DNA of 64,000 nt from the NCBI RefSeq assembly GCF_026127265.1, contig NZ_WWFG01000001.1, forward strand, positions 1,618,501 through 1,682,500. Direction: 5' to 3'. The position numbers were made by a program, and so were the translations under genes. Positions 16,700 through 26,523 of this stretch are shown one piece after another. Source of the stretch: Nostoc sp. KVJ3 (GTDB taxonomy: Bacteria > Cyanobacteriota > Cyanobacteriia > Cyanobacteriales > Nostocaceae). The notes under the pieces were generated by a model. The model was not told the origin of the DNA and ran no database searches. It was given only the letters and a program-made list of their open reading frames with translations. Position 1 is the stretch's first letter; every line of letters starts with the position of its first letter.

Positions 16700-17458
16700 T
16701 TAAGAAATGCTAGAAGTCATTAATTCTTCTGCTATGTCAAAGTTAGCTGTGACATTTTGCACATCATCCAAGCCTTCTAGAGTATCAATTAACTTGAAAA
16801 GCGATCGCGCCTGATCTGGATCGGTAACTTCTACACTATTACTAGGAATCCAGCGAAATTCGGCATCAGTTACCTTAAAGCCTTGACTTTTGAGTGTCTG
16901 ACTAAGGGTTTCTAAATTGCCAATATTAGTTAAAACCTCAGCCATTCCATCTTCAGGCATCTCATAAGATTCAGCACCGCCTTCGAGGGATGCTTCTAAA
17001 AGCTGTTCTTCGTCAACCACACCCTGCACGACACAAACGCCTTTTTGATCGAACATCCAACTAACGCAACCTGTTTCACCAAGATTGCCACCATTTTTAC
17101 TAAAAGCTACACGCAAATCAGCAGCAGTGCGATTGCGATTATCTGTCAAGGCTTCGATTAAAATCGCTACACCACTAGGGCCGTAACCTTCGTAGCGAAT
17201 CGCTTCAAAGATAGCGTTATCGCCACCAAAAGTACCTGCACCTTTAGCGATCGCTCGTTCAATATTATCATTGGGGATACTCGCTGCTTTTGCCTTGTCA
17301 ATTGCCGTGCGAAGTTGAAAATTCAGCGCCGGGTCGGGTACGCCGCTTCTAGCTGCCACGATAATCGCCCGCGATAATTGAGTAAAGGTTTTTCCCTTTT
17401 TTGCATCTACTACCGCTTTTTGGCGCTTAATATTTGCCCATTTACTATGTCCTGCCAT
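16700..17458 (-). CDS. YebC/PmpR family regulator
   Basis: The protein of 252 residues starts MAGHSKWANIKRQKAVVDAK and contains NRTAADLRVAFSKNGGNLG, both diagnostic of the YebC/TACO1 family. Bacterial members are described as DNA-binding regulators or as ribosome-associated factors that help translate difficult motifs. The length is normal. It is a single gene. Confidence 0.93.
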   Translation of the reverse strand: MAGHSKWANIKRQKAVVDAKKGKTFTQLSRAIIVAARSGVPDPALNFQLRTAIDKAKAASIPNDNIERAIAKGAGTFGGDNAIFEAIRYEGYGPSGVAILIEALTDNRNRTAADLRVAFSKNGGNLGETGCVSWMFDQKGVCVVQGVVDEEQLLEASLEGGAESYEMPEDGMAEVLTNIGNLETLSQTLKSQGFKVTDAEFRWIPSNSVEVTDPDQARSLFKLIDTLEGLDDVQNVTANFDIAEELMTSSIS

Positions 17459-17633
17459 AATCTGAAATTATCAAAACTCTATTCAAGATTAAGATACAGC
17501 GATTGGCCTCTATGATAAATCCGAGTTCAATCAATCGATGGTATTCTGCGATCGTAAATTGCTTAGGTGTCACAGCATTCATAAAATATTTACTTGTAGA
17601 TTAAAGTGACTGGGTTGTTTACCGCCGCAGGTA

Positions 17634-18821
17634 TCACAATGCCTCAAATTGCTGCCAACAAAGGTATAGTGCCCTCGGTACATGAAAACATCCTTTCCAT
17701 TTGCCGCCTTTAAGGTTCAATAACACTTCTCCACGCCGATTGAGATAGCCAAACCATTCACCGTATTCTGAATCAGCAAAGTGTGACCAGGTATAATCAT
17801 GCATCTTTTGATACCATTTCCAACATACCTCACGCCCAGTCAAGCGATAGCCCATCGCTAATGCAACCAAAGATTCTAGGTGAACCCACCACAGCTTTTG
17901 ATCCCATTCCAATTGTTGTGGGGGATGACCATCTGCATCCATAAAGTAATACAATCCGCCATACTCGCTATCCCAAGCAAAATCTAGGATATTTAACACC
18001 ACATCAATGGCTTGATTTATAGTTTTGGTATCATTTTGGCGACGGGCGATATCCATAATGAACCACATCGCTTCGATACCATGACCTGGGTTAATCAGCC
18101 GTCCCTCAAAACAATCGATGTGGGAACCATCAGGGGCAACGTTTTCGTACATTAGTCCCCGTTTTTGGTCGAGAAAATCGGTCATTACTTCGCGGACTGT
18201 CTCAGTTAGGACATTCTCTAGTGTTTCCTTTGGCAGCAACCATTCCATTTCTAGAGTCAGGTTGGCTAAAATCATCGGTACAGCCAATGATTTCATTGGG
18301 CGGATGCCGGGATAGGTTTTATTATATTTGCCTTTTGGGTTATCTTTGCGGCGTAAAACGTTGTTGTAAGCTTGTATCGCCGTATCCTTTGCCCATTCTT
18401 CGCCACCAGCGAGTGCATATTGACTAAATGCCATTGCCGCAAAGCAATCAGAAAAGATATTGTAAGGCTGAACCAATGGTTTCCCTTCACGGGTAAGGGC
18501 AAAGTACCAATTACCATCACTGTCTTTGCCGTGTTTGGCAAGAAAGTTAGCGCCATTGCTGGCAATTTTCAACCAGTTTTCGCGTTTTTCTAGCTGGTTG
18601 TAAAGCATCGAAAAAGTCCACACTTGGCGGTTTTGCAGCCAGATAAATTTGTCTGTATCATAAACTTTGCCGTAGCGATCGAGGCAGGTGAAATAGCCGC
18701 CTTGTTCCCAGTCGAGGGAGTGTTTTTCCCAAAATGGGAGTACGTCGTTAAGGAGGGCATTTTTGTAAAGTTCAGCGTAGGCGTAGCCCGCTGGAGGCAT
18801 CGCTTTGAATTCATACCCCAT
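17634..18821 (-). CDS. N-acylglucosamine 2-epimerase (AGE) family protein
   Basis: The 395-residue protein is of the (alpha/alpha)6-barrel AGE/renin-binding type. NPGHGIEAMWFIMDIARRQ (about residues 246-264) carries the active-site His region, and EWDQKLWWVHLESLVALAMG a later conserved block. The family interconverts GlcNAc and ManNAc or related sugars, often with nucleotide stimulation. The exact substrate cannot be told from sequence. It is a single gene. Confidence 0.88.
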   Translation of the reverse strand: MGYEFKAMPPAGYAYAELYKNALLNDVLPFWEKHSLDWEQGGYFTCLDRYGKVYDTDKFIWLQNRQVWTFSMLYNQLEKRENWLKIASNGANFLAKHGKDSDGNWYFALTREGKPLVQPYNIFSDCFAAMAFSQYALAGGEEWAKDTAIQAYNNVLRRKDNPKGKYNKTYPGIRPMKSLAVPMILANLTLEMEWLLPKETLENVLTETVREVMTDFLDQKRGLMYENVAPDGSHIDCFEGRLINPGHGIEAMWFIMDIARRQNDTKTINQAIDVVLNILDFAWDSEYGGLYYFMDADGHPPQQLEWDQKLWWVHLESLVALAMGYRLTGREVCWKWYQKMHDYTWSHFADSEYGEWFGYLNRRGEVLLNLKGGKWKGCFHVPRALYLCWQQFEAL

Positions 18822-19081
18822 AAATTTCCTCCCTTTGGGTGCTAATAGCTACAACTTAACAGTTATCACATTTTGGCTCGAATAATGAAGCGATCGCCGG
18901 CTTTCTATCAGTGTTATGGGCTGGTAGTTATTTGGGAATACTTTTATAGGAGTGATATAGGAGTGATAAAGAAGGCGATCGCACCAACACTTTCAATTCA
19001 AATGTACTATTTCACCTTGAAATCACTCCTCTTGTACAAAAAAGATGTATTAAGAATCACTAATCTACCAGGAGTAACAAT

Positions 19082-20293
19082 ATGGGATTCACTGATGATA
19101 TTGTCAAGCTGTCTGAACAAGTGCGTAAGCGATTTGACCAAGTTGTTGGCGAAGAAGCTACTAAGATGGCGTTGATTGTTCCTTTTTTGAGCGCTCTTGG
19201 CTACGATGTCTATGATCCTAGCGAAGTCATGCCAGAATATGTAGCAGATTTTGCTACTAGAAGGGCGGGACAGTTTGAAAAAGTAGATTACGCTTTAGCT
19301 ATTAACGGTACTAAAGTTATGCTCGTAGAGGCAAAAGCCCGTGGTCAAAAAGCTGAGGCACATGATGGGCAATTGAGCAAATACTTTAATGCACTTTTGA
19401 CAACAAAAGTAGCTGTTGTCACTAATGGGATTGAGTATCGTTTCTTTACAGACTTGCGTGATAAAAATATCATGGACAAGGAGCCATTTTTTACTTTTAA
19501 CATCCTTGAATATGATTCCAAAGATATTGATAACCTCAAATTTTTTCACCGTGATAATTTTGAGGTTACAGCTATTACCAACCATGCTGAAGAAATGGTT
19601 TATGTAAAAGGCATGACTCAGCTTCTAGGAAATCTTTTACGTTCTCCTTCTGAAGAATTTATTCGCTTTTTAGTGGCTGAACTCGGTACTGTTGCTCCTA
19701 GTTATGAAATTCAAGGTCGAATTACTGGTAAAGTTATTGATAAATTCAGACCAATTGTTAAAAAGTCAATTCAGGGAAGTTTAGTAGAGTTAATGACTCG
19801 CTCACTTAGCCAAGAAATAACTCAGCCTGTTGAAATTGAAGTAGAACAAGAGATTGAAGAAGAGGAAAAACAACAAGAATATCAAGAATCGAAAATAGTA
19901 ACAACGGCTGAAGAAATCGAAGCTTTTGAAAAAATTAAAGCAATTACGAAAACTTTAAGAAGTTACAATTTTGAACTCCAATATAAAGATACAGCTTCAT
20001 ACTTTGGTATCAATCTTGGCAAAAGTACTTGGTGGTTTTTACGGCTGTATCTGTCTTCGCAGAAAAAAAGTTTGATTACTCGGCTAAGTGTAGATGAAGT
20101 AAAGTCTCTAGTTTCAAACTTTGAAGTGCAGGAAGTGACAGCTTCTCTGGGGGATGCTGCATCAAAAGTAATTATTTCCTCCATTAGTGATTTCGATAAG
20201 CTGACACCATTGATTCTCAGATGTTACGAAACAGAAGCAGCCAAGCATCAAACATTCACCCCGGATGTAATCAGAATGGAAAAATCAGCTTAA
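19082..20293 (+). CDS. Orphan type I restriction HsdR-N-like nuclease domain protein
   Basis: The N-terminal half of this 403-residue protein matches the HsdR N-terminal nuclease: FLSALGYDVYDPSEVMPEYVAD, then EKVDYALAINGTKVMLVEAKA with D69, E83 and K85 forming the PD-(D/E)XK centre. The middle (about 240-280) is a Glu/Gln-rich linker (EVEQEIEEEEKQQEYQ). The C-terminal 120 residues may be a second, unrelated domain. No helicase motor and no hsdM or hsdS gene are nearby, so this is not a full restriction system. AGGAG lies just before the ATG. It may be a solitary nuclease used in defence or DNA repair. Confidence 0.8.
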   Translation: MGFTDDIVKLSEQVRKRFDQVVGEEATKMALIVPFLSALGYDVYDPSEVMPEYVADFATRRAGQFEKVDYALAINGTKVMLVEAKARGQKAEAHDGQLSKYFNALLTTKVAVVTNGIEYRFFTDLRDKNIMDKEPFFTFNILEYDSKDIDNLKFFHRDNFEVTAITNHAEEMVYVKGMTQLLGNLLRSPSEEFIRFLVAELGTVAPSYEIQGRITGKVIDKFRPIVKKSIQGSLVELMTRSLSQEITQPVEIEVEQEIEEEEKQQEYQESKIVTTAEEIEAFEKIKAITKTLRSYNFELQYKDTASYFGINLGKSTWWFLRLYLSSQKKSLITRLSVDEVKSLVSNFEVQEVTASLGDAASKVIISSISDFDKLTPLILRCYETEAAKHQTFTPDVIRMEKSA

Positions 20294-20494
20294 CTCAAGG
20301 TATCTAATACAAAACTACACCTACCCAACTATCTTTACGCTGTCTTCCATTCTGAGTTTTGAATATTTGTAGACAAAGATATGTTGGGAGTAACAGCATA
20401 CTCAAAAGATAAAATTATTAAGCTAATTTCTTTCTAAGCTACGATTTTTGTCTGCTAGCAACTTAGCGATCGCAGTACTAATCGGCTAACCTCT

Positions 20495-20527
20495 AAAAAA
20501 AAGTGGCTCTGCAATCAGCAGAACCAC
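20495..20527 (-). terminator. Rho-independent terminator of acsF
   Basis: On the minus strand GTGGTTCTGC pairs with GCAGAGCCAC around a 5-nt loop and is followed by eight T. It lies 27 bp beyond the acsF stop. Confidence 0.92.
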
Positions 20528-20553
20528 CAAAGCTTTCGCAAACCTGTTATAAA

Positions 20554-21630
20554 TTAACGAACTGCGCCTTGAGCAGAAACAGTATCAATCGGTTTCATCA
20601 GGTACAGCCGCAATAACTGCCAGCCGTTGGAGATGTAAAACGGCAGTTTTTGAAAGAATTGCAGGAATTTGGGAGTGCTGGAATTAGCGATCGCACTCAG
20701 CTTTTCATTATTGCTGATACAAGTATCCAAGCGCTGATAAAACTCTGGATTCTCTACATCCAGCATCAGAGGGAACACCCGACCAGCGTTTTCGTTGGTC
20801 TTCTGAATTACATGGATGTCGTATTCTCGTGCATCCAATCCCAAGGTTGCATAAAAGTCCTTGCGTTGGATGTCATTGAGATACATTGTCGCAAATACCG
20901 ACAACAGGAAGAACCGGCTCCACAGCCGTGCTTTCCAATCATTCAACATTTGCGGCTGAGATTTCATGACCGCATCAAAGAAATCACCGTGACGGTTTTC
21001 ATCCTGACACCAGTTCTCAAAGAACCGGAAGATTGGATAAACCCGGTCTTCGGGATGTGCTTCTAAATGGCGATAAATGGTGATATAACGCCAATAACCG
21101 ATCTTCTCAGAAAGATAAGTAGCGTAGAAGATGAATTTCGGTTTAAAGAAGGTATAACTACGACTCTTAGTCAAAAATCCTAAATCTAGGGAGAGATTAA
21201 AGTCCGACAACGCTTTATTCAAAAAGCCAGCGTGACGTGCTTCATCTCGTGACATCAGGTTAAAACACTCTGCCAAGACAGGGTTTTTTCCTTTCAAGCG
21301 ACGGCCGAGTTCTTTATATAGCAAAAAGCCAGAAAACTCTGCCGTACACGAACGTTCTAGAAACTCAACGAACAACTTGCGAGTTTCCCCATCAATATGA
21401 TCCCAGGATTGGTCAAACTCTGCATCCCGAACAAAGTGATGGCGGTTGTAGTCAGTGCGGAACTCTTCGAGAATGGCTTGTAACTCGTCTTCATTGACGG
21501 AAATATCCATCCGCGCCATTTCATCAAAATCGGTAGTATAAAACCGAGGTGTTAACAGGGTTTCTTTTGCCGGAACTTTAATCCCTGGCCGGATTTCTTC
21601 AAAGCCTGGTTTTTTGAGGGAATCTACCAT
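20554..21630 (-). CDS. acsF: Mg-protoporphyrin IX monomethyl ester (oxidative) cyclase
   Basis: This 358-residue diiron protein has the expected metal ligands: E in RSCTAEFSGFLLYKELG, the SRDEARHAGFLNKAL motif, and ENWCQDENRHGDFFDA. AcsF (CHL27/Ycf59) forms the fifth ring of chlorophyll using O2. The length and N-terminus (KETLLTPRFYTTDFDEMARMD) are standard. It is monocistronic, with a strong terminator, and the upstream gap holds a small GGGG/CCCC hairpin near 21,696-21,710. Confidence 0.96.
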   Translation of the reverse strand: MVDSLKKPGFEEIRPGIKVPAKETLLTPRFYTTDFDEMARMDISVNEDELQAILEEFRTDYNRHHFVRDAEFDQSWDHIDGETRKLFVEFLERSCTAEFSGFLLYKELGRRLKGKNPVLAECFNLMSRDEARHAGFLNKALSDFNLSLDLGFLTKSRSYTFFKPKFIFYATYLSEKIGYWRYITIYRHLEAHPEDRVYPIFRFFENWCQDENRHGDFFDAVMKSQPQMLNDWKARLWSRFFLLSVFATMYLNDIQRKDFYATLGLDAREYDIHVIQKTNENAGRVFPLMLDVENPEFYQRLDTCISNNEKLSAIANSSTPKFLQFFQKLPFYISNGWQLLRLYLMKPIDTVSAQGAVR

Positions 21631-22132
21631 GTCTTGATTGCTCTTTCGTCTTTATTATCTTAAGTAGGCCCTTCGGCTTGGTGCAGTTCCTCATGGGGGA
21701 AAACCCCAAGACAGGATTGCCTCACCAGAAAGCCAATGTTAATGTTCTGTTAAAGCGTAACAGCCCACAATAATCCAATTGTATAAAGTTCAGTCTACCA
21801 AGGTGTGGGTTAGAAATTTGTAAGCAAAAGATTAAGAGTTGCAACAATCATTCAATGTTTACCGAACCAAAAATCGGAGACAGGATTTAGACAACTGGCA
21901 CAACAGCATTCATCATGTATTACTTTAACAATTTATTTCTTGCGTAACTTTATAATAAAAAGTTATTTTTTACACAAAGTTTACAGTATTTCCGCTATGC
22001 CAAACGTATTATAAATGTATCAGTATTTGATTTGATTTTTGTGAGTAACAAATATTCGACTTTCAACCTTTGAAATTGCAAAGGCTGTCGGATTTGTTTT
22101 GCCAAAATACTTAACTTTTAATGGAGTAATCG
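21631..22132. other. Intergenic region between acsF and CARDB-calpain gene
   Basis: This 502-bp gap lies between divergent genes. It has a short hairpin (TGGGGGAAAACCCCA) near 21,695-21,710 and AT-rich sequence from 21,930 to 22,030 that could be a promoter zone. AATGGAGTAATCG before the ATG at 22133 gives a plausible ribosome site. Confidence 0.5.
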
Positions 22133-24805
22133 ATGTTTTCTACTGAAAATAATCTCATCAATACAAATAGTATTCTCGGAAATAATCCAAATATCAATTT
22201 ACATAGCACTGATAATAGCTATGGGTTAAATGTAAACCAGAATAGCTATGTTACTGCTTCTCAAAATAATAATGTTTTTGCCAGTGCGATTTCTCTAACG
22301 ACACCTGCACCAGACTTAATAGTTCAAAATGTCTCTGCACCAAGTAACACAACAGTTGGTAGCACCATCCAACTTAACTATCAAGTCAAGAACCTAGGTA
22401 ATGCTAGTACAGGTTCTAGCTACAGTAAGTTTTATCTCTCCAAAGATGCCACTCTGAGTAATGACGATTTATTTTTGAACTATGATTACGTTGCCGATAT
22501 TGGCGGTGGTGGTGTTAGTTCAGAATCAGTCACACTTACCATTGCTAATGGTACTGCTGCTGGTAATTATTATCTGCTTTCTCAAGCCGATGGTTATGCT
22601 TACGTAGCTGAAAGCAATGAAAACAATAATGTTTTTGCTAGTGCGATTTCTCTGACGGCACCGGCACCAGACTTAATAGTTCAAAATGTCTCTGCACCAA
22701 GTAGCACAACAGTTGGTAGCACCATCCAACTTAACTATCAAGTCAAGAACCAAGGTAATGCTAGTGCAGGTTATAGCTACAGCAAGTTCTATCTCTCCAA
22801 AGATGCCACTCTGAGTAATGACGATTTATTTTTGAACTATGATTACGTTACCAATATTGGCGCTGGTGGTGTTAGTTCAGAATCAGTCACACTTACCATT
22901 GCTAATGGCACTGCTGCTGGTAATTATTATCTGCTTTCTCAAGCCGATGGTTATGCTTACGTAGCTGAAAGCAATGAAAACAATAATGTTTTTGCTAGTG
23001 CGATTTCTCTGACGGCACCGGCACCAGACTTAATAGTTCAAAATGTCTCTGCACCAAGTAGCACAACAGTTGGTAGCACCATCCAACTTAACTATCAAGT
23101 CAAGAACCAAGGTAATGCTAGTGCAGGTTATAGCTACAGTAAGTTCTATCTCTCCAAAGATGCCACTCTGAGTAATGACGATCTGTTTTTAAACTCTGAT
23201 TATGTTACCAATATTGGCGGTGGTGGTGTTAGTTCAGAATCAGTCACACTTACCATTGCTAATGGTACTGCGGCTGGTAATTATTATCTCCTTTCTCAAG
23301 CAGATGGCTATGCTTACGTAGCTGAAAGCAATGAAAACAATAATGTTTTTGCCAGTGCGATTTCTCTAACGACACCTGCACCAGACTTAATAGTTCAAAA
23401 TGTCTCTGCACCAAGTAACACAACAGTTGGTAGTAGCATTCAACTTAACTATCAAGTCAAGAACCAAGGTAATGCTAGTGCAGGTTCTAGCTACAGTAAG
23501 TTTTATCTCTCCAAAGATGCCACTCTGAGTAATGACGATCTGTTTTTAAACTCTGATTATGTTACCAATATTGGCGCTGGTGGTGTTAGTTCAGAATCAG
23601 TCGCACTCACCATTGCTAATGGCACTGCTGCTGGTAATTATTATCTGCTTTCTCAAGCCGATGGCTATGCTTACGTCGATGAAAGCAATGAAATCAATAA
23701 TGTTTTTGCTAGTGCTATTACAGTGCAAGGGACTAATAATGACTGGTATAGTCAAAATCTGAAAGACGGAGGATTGATTAATTTAACCCGCTCTCTGGCA
23801 GCAGACGGAAATTTAAGTAGAAATGAGATGATTTCCCTGTTCCGTGATGCTGAAGATAATAGCGTAATTGATGCTACTGAATTAGTTGATCTTCGGACTA
23901 TCGTTAATAATGCCAGCCGCTTTACGATGCTAGATTATGTTCGTGTTCTCTCAGGTAATGTAGTGAATGGGAATACAGCGAACCAATATTGGACGGGAGG
24001 TAGCACAAGTAAAACAACACTTGGAAACCTTTATGCTGGTAGTAGTACTGCACAAATGGAAAAATTGATTGGTAAGTGGTTCTTAGGAAGCGATCGCCCC
24101 ACATCCAATAGTGGCAACTATCAAGCAATCACTGGATCTTTATTCCAAAATGGTATTAGTGCAAATGATATTAAGCAAGGTAATTTGGGAGATTGTTATT
24201 ATCTGGCTACCCTATCTGCAATAGCTCAGGAAAAGCCCAACTACATCCAAAATATGTTTATTGACAATGGTGATAATACCTTCACCGTTCGTTTCTTTAA
24301 TAATGCTGTGGCAAACTACGTCACAGTTGATAAATATTTACCCACTGATGCTTACGGACAGTTAATCTACGCTAGTAAAGGTAGTTCCTACAATAATTCT
24401 AGCAATGAATTATGGGTAGGACTAGCAGAAAAAGCCTATGCTCAATTGGGTGAGTCAGGTTGGAGTCGTCCTGGCAATACCACAAATGCTTATAGTTCTA
24501 TTGACGGTGGCTGGATGGATTATGTAACCCGCCAAGTAACTGGTTTGGATGCCACTTCGCAACAAGTTAATAACATGAGCAAAACTCAGTTAATTGATTT
24601 AGTCAATTCCAACAAAGTATTAACTGCTGGGTTTGTTAATGGTGCAAATTACGGCGTAGTTAATGAACACGCCTATACTGTTACTAGTTACAATTCAGCA
24701 AATGGAACATTTAGCATCAGAAATCCTTGGGGATCTCAAGATGCGAACTTAACATGGGAGCAATTGCTCAATCTCAAGACATATTTTATCTGGTCAAATA
24801 CTTAA
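22133..24805 (+). CDS. CARDB-repeat protein with C-terminal calpain-like protease domain
   Basis: The 890-residue protein has no signal peptide. After about 45 Asn/Ser-rich residues come four consecutive 119-residue CARDB (Ig-like adhesion) repeats, each with PAPDLIVQNVSAPS and YSKFYLSKDATLSNDDLFLN. A linker with an EF-hand-like stretch (DAEDNSVIDATELVDL) follows. The C-terminus (about 670-890) is a calpain-like C2 peptidase with catalytic Cys688 (QGNLGDCYYLATLSAIA), His846 (NEHAYTV) and Asn864 (IRNPWG). The absence of a signal peptide and the repeat architecture fit type I secretion and a surface or extracellular protease. That is inference. Confidence 0.9.
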   Translation: MFSTENNLINTNSILGNNPNINLHSTDNSYGLNVNQNSYVTASQNNNVFASAISLTTPAPDLIVQNVSAPSNTTVGSTIQLNYQVKNLGNASTGSSYSKFYLSKDATLSNDDLFLNYDYVADIGGGGVSSESVTLTIANGTAAGNYYLLSQADGYAYVAESNENNNVFASAISLTAPAPDLIVQNVSAPSSTTVGSTIQLNYQVKNQGNASAGYSYSKFYLSKDATLSNDDLFLNYDYVTNIGAGGVSSESVTLTIANGTAAGNYYLLSQADGYAYVAESNENNNVFASAISLTAPAPDLIVQNVSAPSSTTVGSTIQLNYQVKNQGNASAGYSYSKFYLSKDATLSNDDLFLNSDYVTNIGGGGVSSESVTLTIANGTAAGNYYLLSQADGYAYVAESNENNNVFASAISLTTPAPDLIVQNVSAPSNTTVGSSIQLNYQVKNQGNASAGSSYSKFYLSKDATLSNDDLFLNSDYVTNIGAGGVSSESVALTIANGTAAGNYYLLSQADGYAYVDESNEINNVFASAITVQGTNNDWYSQNLKDGGLINLTRSLAADGNLSRNEMISLFRDAEDNSVIDATELVDLRTIVNNASRFTMLDYVRVLSGNVVNGNTANQYWTGGSTSKTTLGNLYAGSSTAQMEKLIGKWFLGSDRPTSNSGNYQAITGSLFQNGISANDIKQGNLGDCYYLATLSAIAQEKPNYIQNMFIDNGDNTFTVRFFNNAVANYVTVDKYLPTDAYGQLIYASKGSSYNNSSNELWVGLAEKAYAQLGESGWSRPGNTTNAYSSIDGGWMDYVTRQVTGLDATSQQVNNMSKTQLIDLVNSNKVLTAGFVNGANYGVVNEHAYTVTSYNSANGTFSIRNPWGSQDANLTWEQLLNLKTYFIWSNT
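22271..23698 (+). repeat. Four tandem 357-bp coding repeats
   Basis: Units begin at 22,271, 22,628, 22,985 and 23,342, each exactly 357 bp, so the reading frame is kept. They are nearly identical at the nucleotide level, including silent positions, which points to recent duplication or gene conversion. Confidence 0.95.
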
Positions 24806-24836
24806 CTCTAATTAAGGAATGATATTTCTTCTAATT

Positions 24837-24874
24837 TTCGGTAGAGATGAATTGTTTCATCTTTACCGAATTTT
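24837..24874 (+). terminator. Terminator after CARDB-calpain gene
   Basis: TTCGGTAGAGATGAA and TTCATCTTTACCGAA form a 15-bp stem (one G-U pair) with a 4-nt loop, followed by TTTT. It lies 32 bp past the stop and separates this gene from the next. Confidence 0.85.
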
Positions 24875-24898
24875 AACATACACCATTTTTTAGTATTT

Positions 24899-25414
24899 AT
24901 GATTAAAGCATCTTTAATGACTTGTATTGCTTTACTGGTTATACCGGGGTCAACTAATATTTGTGTTATTGCTTCTACCCATGCTCAAAGTCAAACTCAT
25001 TCTGTATCTTACAGAACAACTATGAAAAATAACAATAATTTGATTAAAAAAGTAACTCTGATTGCTAGACAAGAAAATTTACCGCCTTTGGGTATTGCTC
25101 ACGATCCACAACGCAATATTGGTCTTGCTTCTGTCTTTATCCTCTTGGAGAATCCTCAAACTAAGAGTGTCACTGTAAAAATTTCTAAAGTTGAAATCCG
25201 CAATTTCTTAGATGGCAAATTACAAAATTTTCAGTCTCAGTACAAAGAAATTGAGTTAAAACCTTTAGAAAATTCCGAGATTGTTGTGGAATTGACTAAC
25301 AAAAGCGGCTATACGGGACACGATCGATTCAAAGCAGTAGTTACTTATGATATAGAAAATCAAAGTAATACTATAGAATCAGAAGCTGTTGCTGCTAATT
25401 ATTCAAATAATTGA
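24899..25414 (+). CDS. Secreted protein of unknown function
   Basis: The 171-residue product has an N-terminal signal-like segment (LMTCIALLVIPGSTNICVIA). The mature part is a beta-rich domain (IGLASVFILLENPQTKSVTVKISKV, then ELKPLENSEIVVELTNKSG and FKAVVTYDIEN) that looks like a single Ig-like or C2-like sandwich. It is next to the CARDB-calpain gene on the same strand, but a terminator lies between them. No known family is recognised. Confidence 0.65.
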   Translation: MIKASLMTCIALLVIPGSTNICVIASTHAQSQTHSVSYRTTMKNNNNLIKKVTLIARQENLPPLGIAHDPQRNIGLASVFILLENPQTKSVTVKISKVEIRNFLDGKLQNFQSQYKEIELKPLENSEIVVELTNKSGYTGHDRFKAVVTYDIENQSNTIESEAVAANYSNN

Positions 25415-25539
25415 TTGAGTTAAAATCAGTTAATGGATTTTAGATTTTGGATTGATCCTGCCCACTAGAGGACAGGATTTGAGGATTTAGATTTGCTTTC
25501 TTTGCAGTTTTAGTGAGTAATCGAGTGTTTTTTAGATTA

Positions 25540-25628
25540 GACATCTCCAGAAATTAAATATGTGTTATCCAGAATCCTTGTAAAGACGTAGCACTGCAAC
25601 GTCTCTACAATCATTTTTGGAGATGTCT
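25540..25628. mobile_element. MITE-like element, AGACATCTCCA ends
   Basis: AGACATCTCCAGAAA and TTTTTGGAGATGTCT are inverted ends bounding 89 bp. Inside is a GTAGAGACG-family palindrome (25,579-25,610), so one repeat is nested in another. Confidence 0.75.
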
Positions 25629-25713
25629 AGCGGAGATGATATTATTTATCATTTCCACACAATCTAAAGTGTCTTTGGTCATTAGTTCTTTGTCAAAAAC
25701 TAATGTTCAACGA

Positions 25714-26319
25714 CTAATTTATACCTAGCCACTTTTGACCATCTAAACGCTGAACTAAGCCAAATACTAACAAATCGAGTGTGATTTTGCGCTCATCGAT
25801 TAAGAATGACTCAAGAGTGCTAGGTTTTTTGCCTTCATTACAGGAAAATCCCTTTTTACCTTGAATATCTTCGTCGGGGAAATACAGGTTGAACTGACGC
25901 AAACCTTTTTCTTTCCAACTGCCGATAATTTGCCAGCATTCCTCAGCAGATTCAAAGCCAGTAATTGGTAATTTCTGCTTGGCAAAAGACACCTGTAAAT
26001 CTTGTACCCCTTGTTGAGCGATCGCTTTTTGTAAAGCTGGCAAGTAGTCTTGCTCAATAAACTCTACAAATGGCTTATCTTCAACAGCTGGGGCTTTTTC
26101 CTTTTTGGCGGCTTTAGCGGCAGCTGGTTTTTCTTCTGTTGCGGCGGCTGCGGGTTTTTCTCGCTTGGGGGCTGTAGCGGTTGGTTTAGCAGCTTTGGGG
26201 TCTGTGGTTTCGGGTGAATCTGTACTAGGAGCGTTTTCTTCAGCCACAGTGGGAGCTTGCTGGTCAACAGTACTGGGAGCTACTTCTCCCGCTTGATTGT
26301 GATTGGTTGGGTCTGCCAT
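25714..26319 (-). CDS. DUF2996 family protein
   Basis: The first 90 residues or so are low-complexity Ala/Pro/Lys/Glu (KPAAAKAAKKEKAPAVEDKP). The C-terminal half is the cyanobacterial DUF2996 domain: FVEFIEQDYLPALQKAIAQQ, GSWKEKGLRQFNLYFPDEDI, and ESFLIDERKITLDLLVFGL. The start is taken as the ATG at 26319 (MADPTNHNQ); an in-frame TTG lies four codons upstream. The family is widespread in oxygenic phototrophs, and I do not know its role. Confidence 0.82.
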   Translation of the reverse strand: MADPTNHNQAGEVAPSTVDQQAPTVAEENAPSTDSPETTDPKAAKPTATAPKREKPAAAATEEKPAAAKAAKKEKAPAVEDKPFVEFIEQDYLPALQKAIAQQGVQDLQVSFAKQKLPITGFESAEECWQIIGSWKEKGLRQFNLYFPDEDIQGKKGFSCNEGKKPSTLESFLIDERKITLDLLVFGLVQRLDGQKWLGIN

Positions 26320-26523
26320 TGCTGAGGTCAATCCTTTAATCTAGCTTTTGGAGCGATCGCTCACCTTGATGTTTTGGGTATTCTCATTTTTACATATTAA
26401 CGGAGTTTGTAGTAAGCACTTAAGTGCTTCGATCCCATATAGCTGCAACGATCCCTAATAACCCTCTATACATCTACATAAACTGCCCTTACCTGAATAT
26501 AGAAAACATAAAAATAAAAACTA

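Noticed and set aside
22271..23698. Direct repeats that might be a CRISPR array
   Set aside because: The units are 357 bp, contiguous, in frame and encode CARDB domains; there are no spacers.
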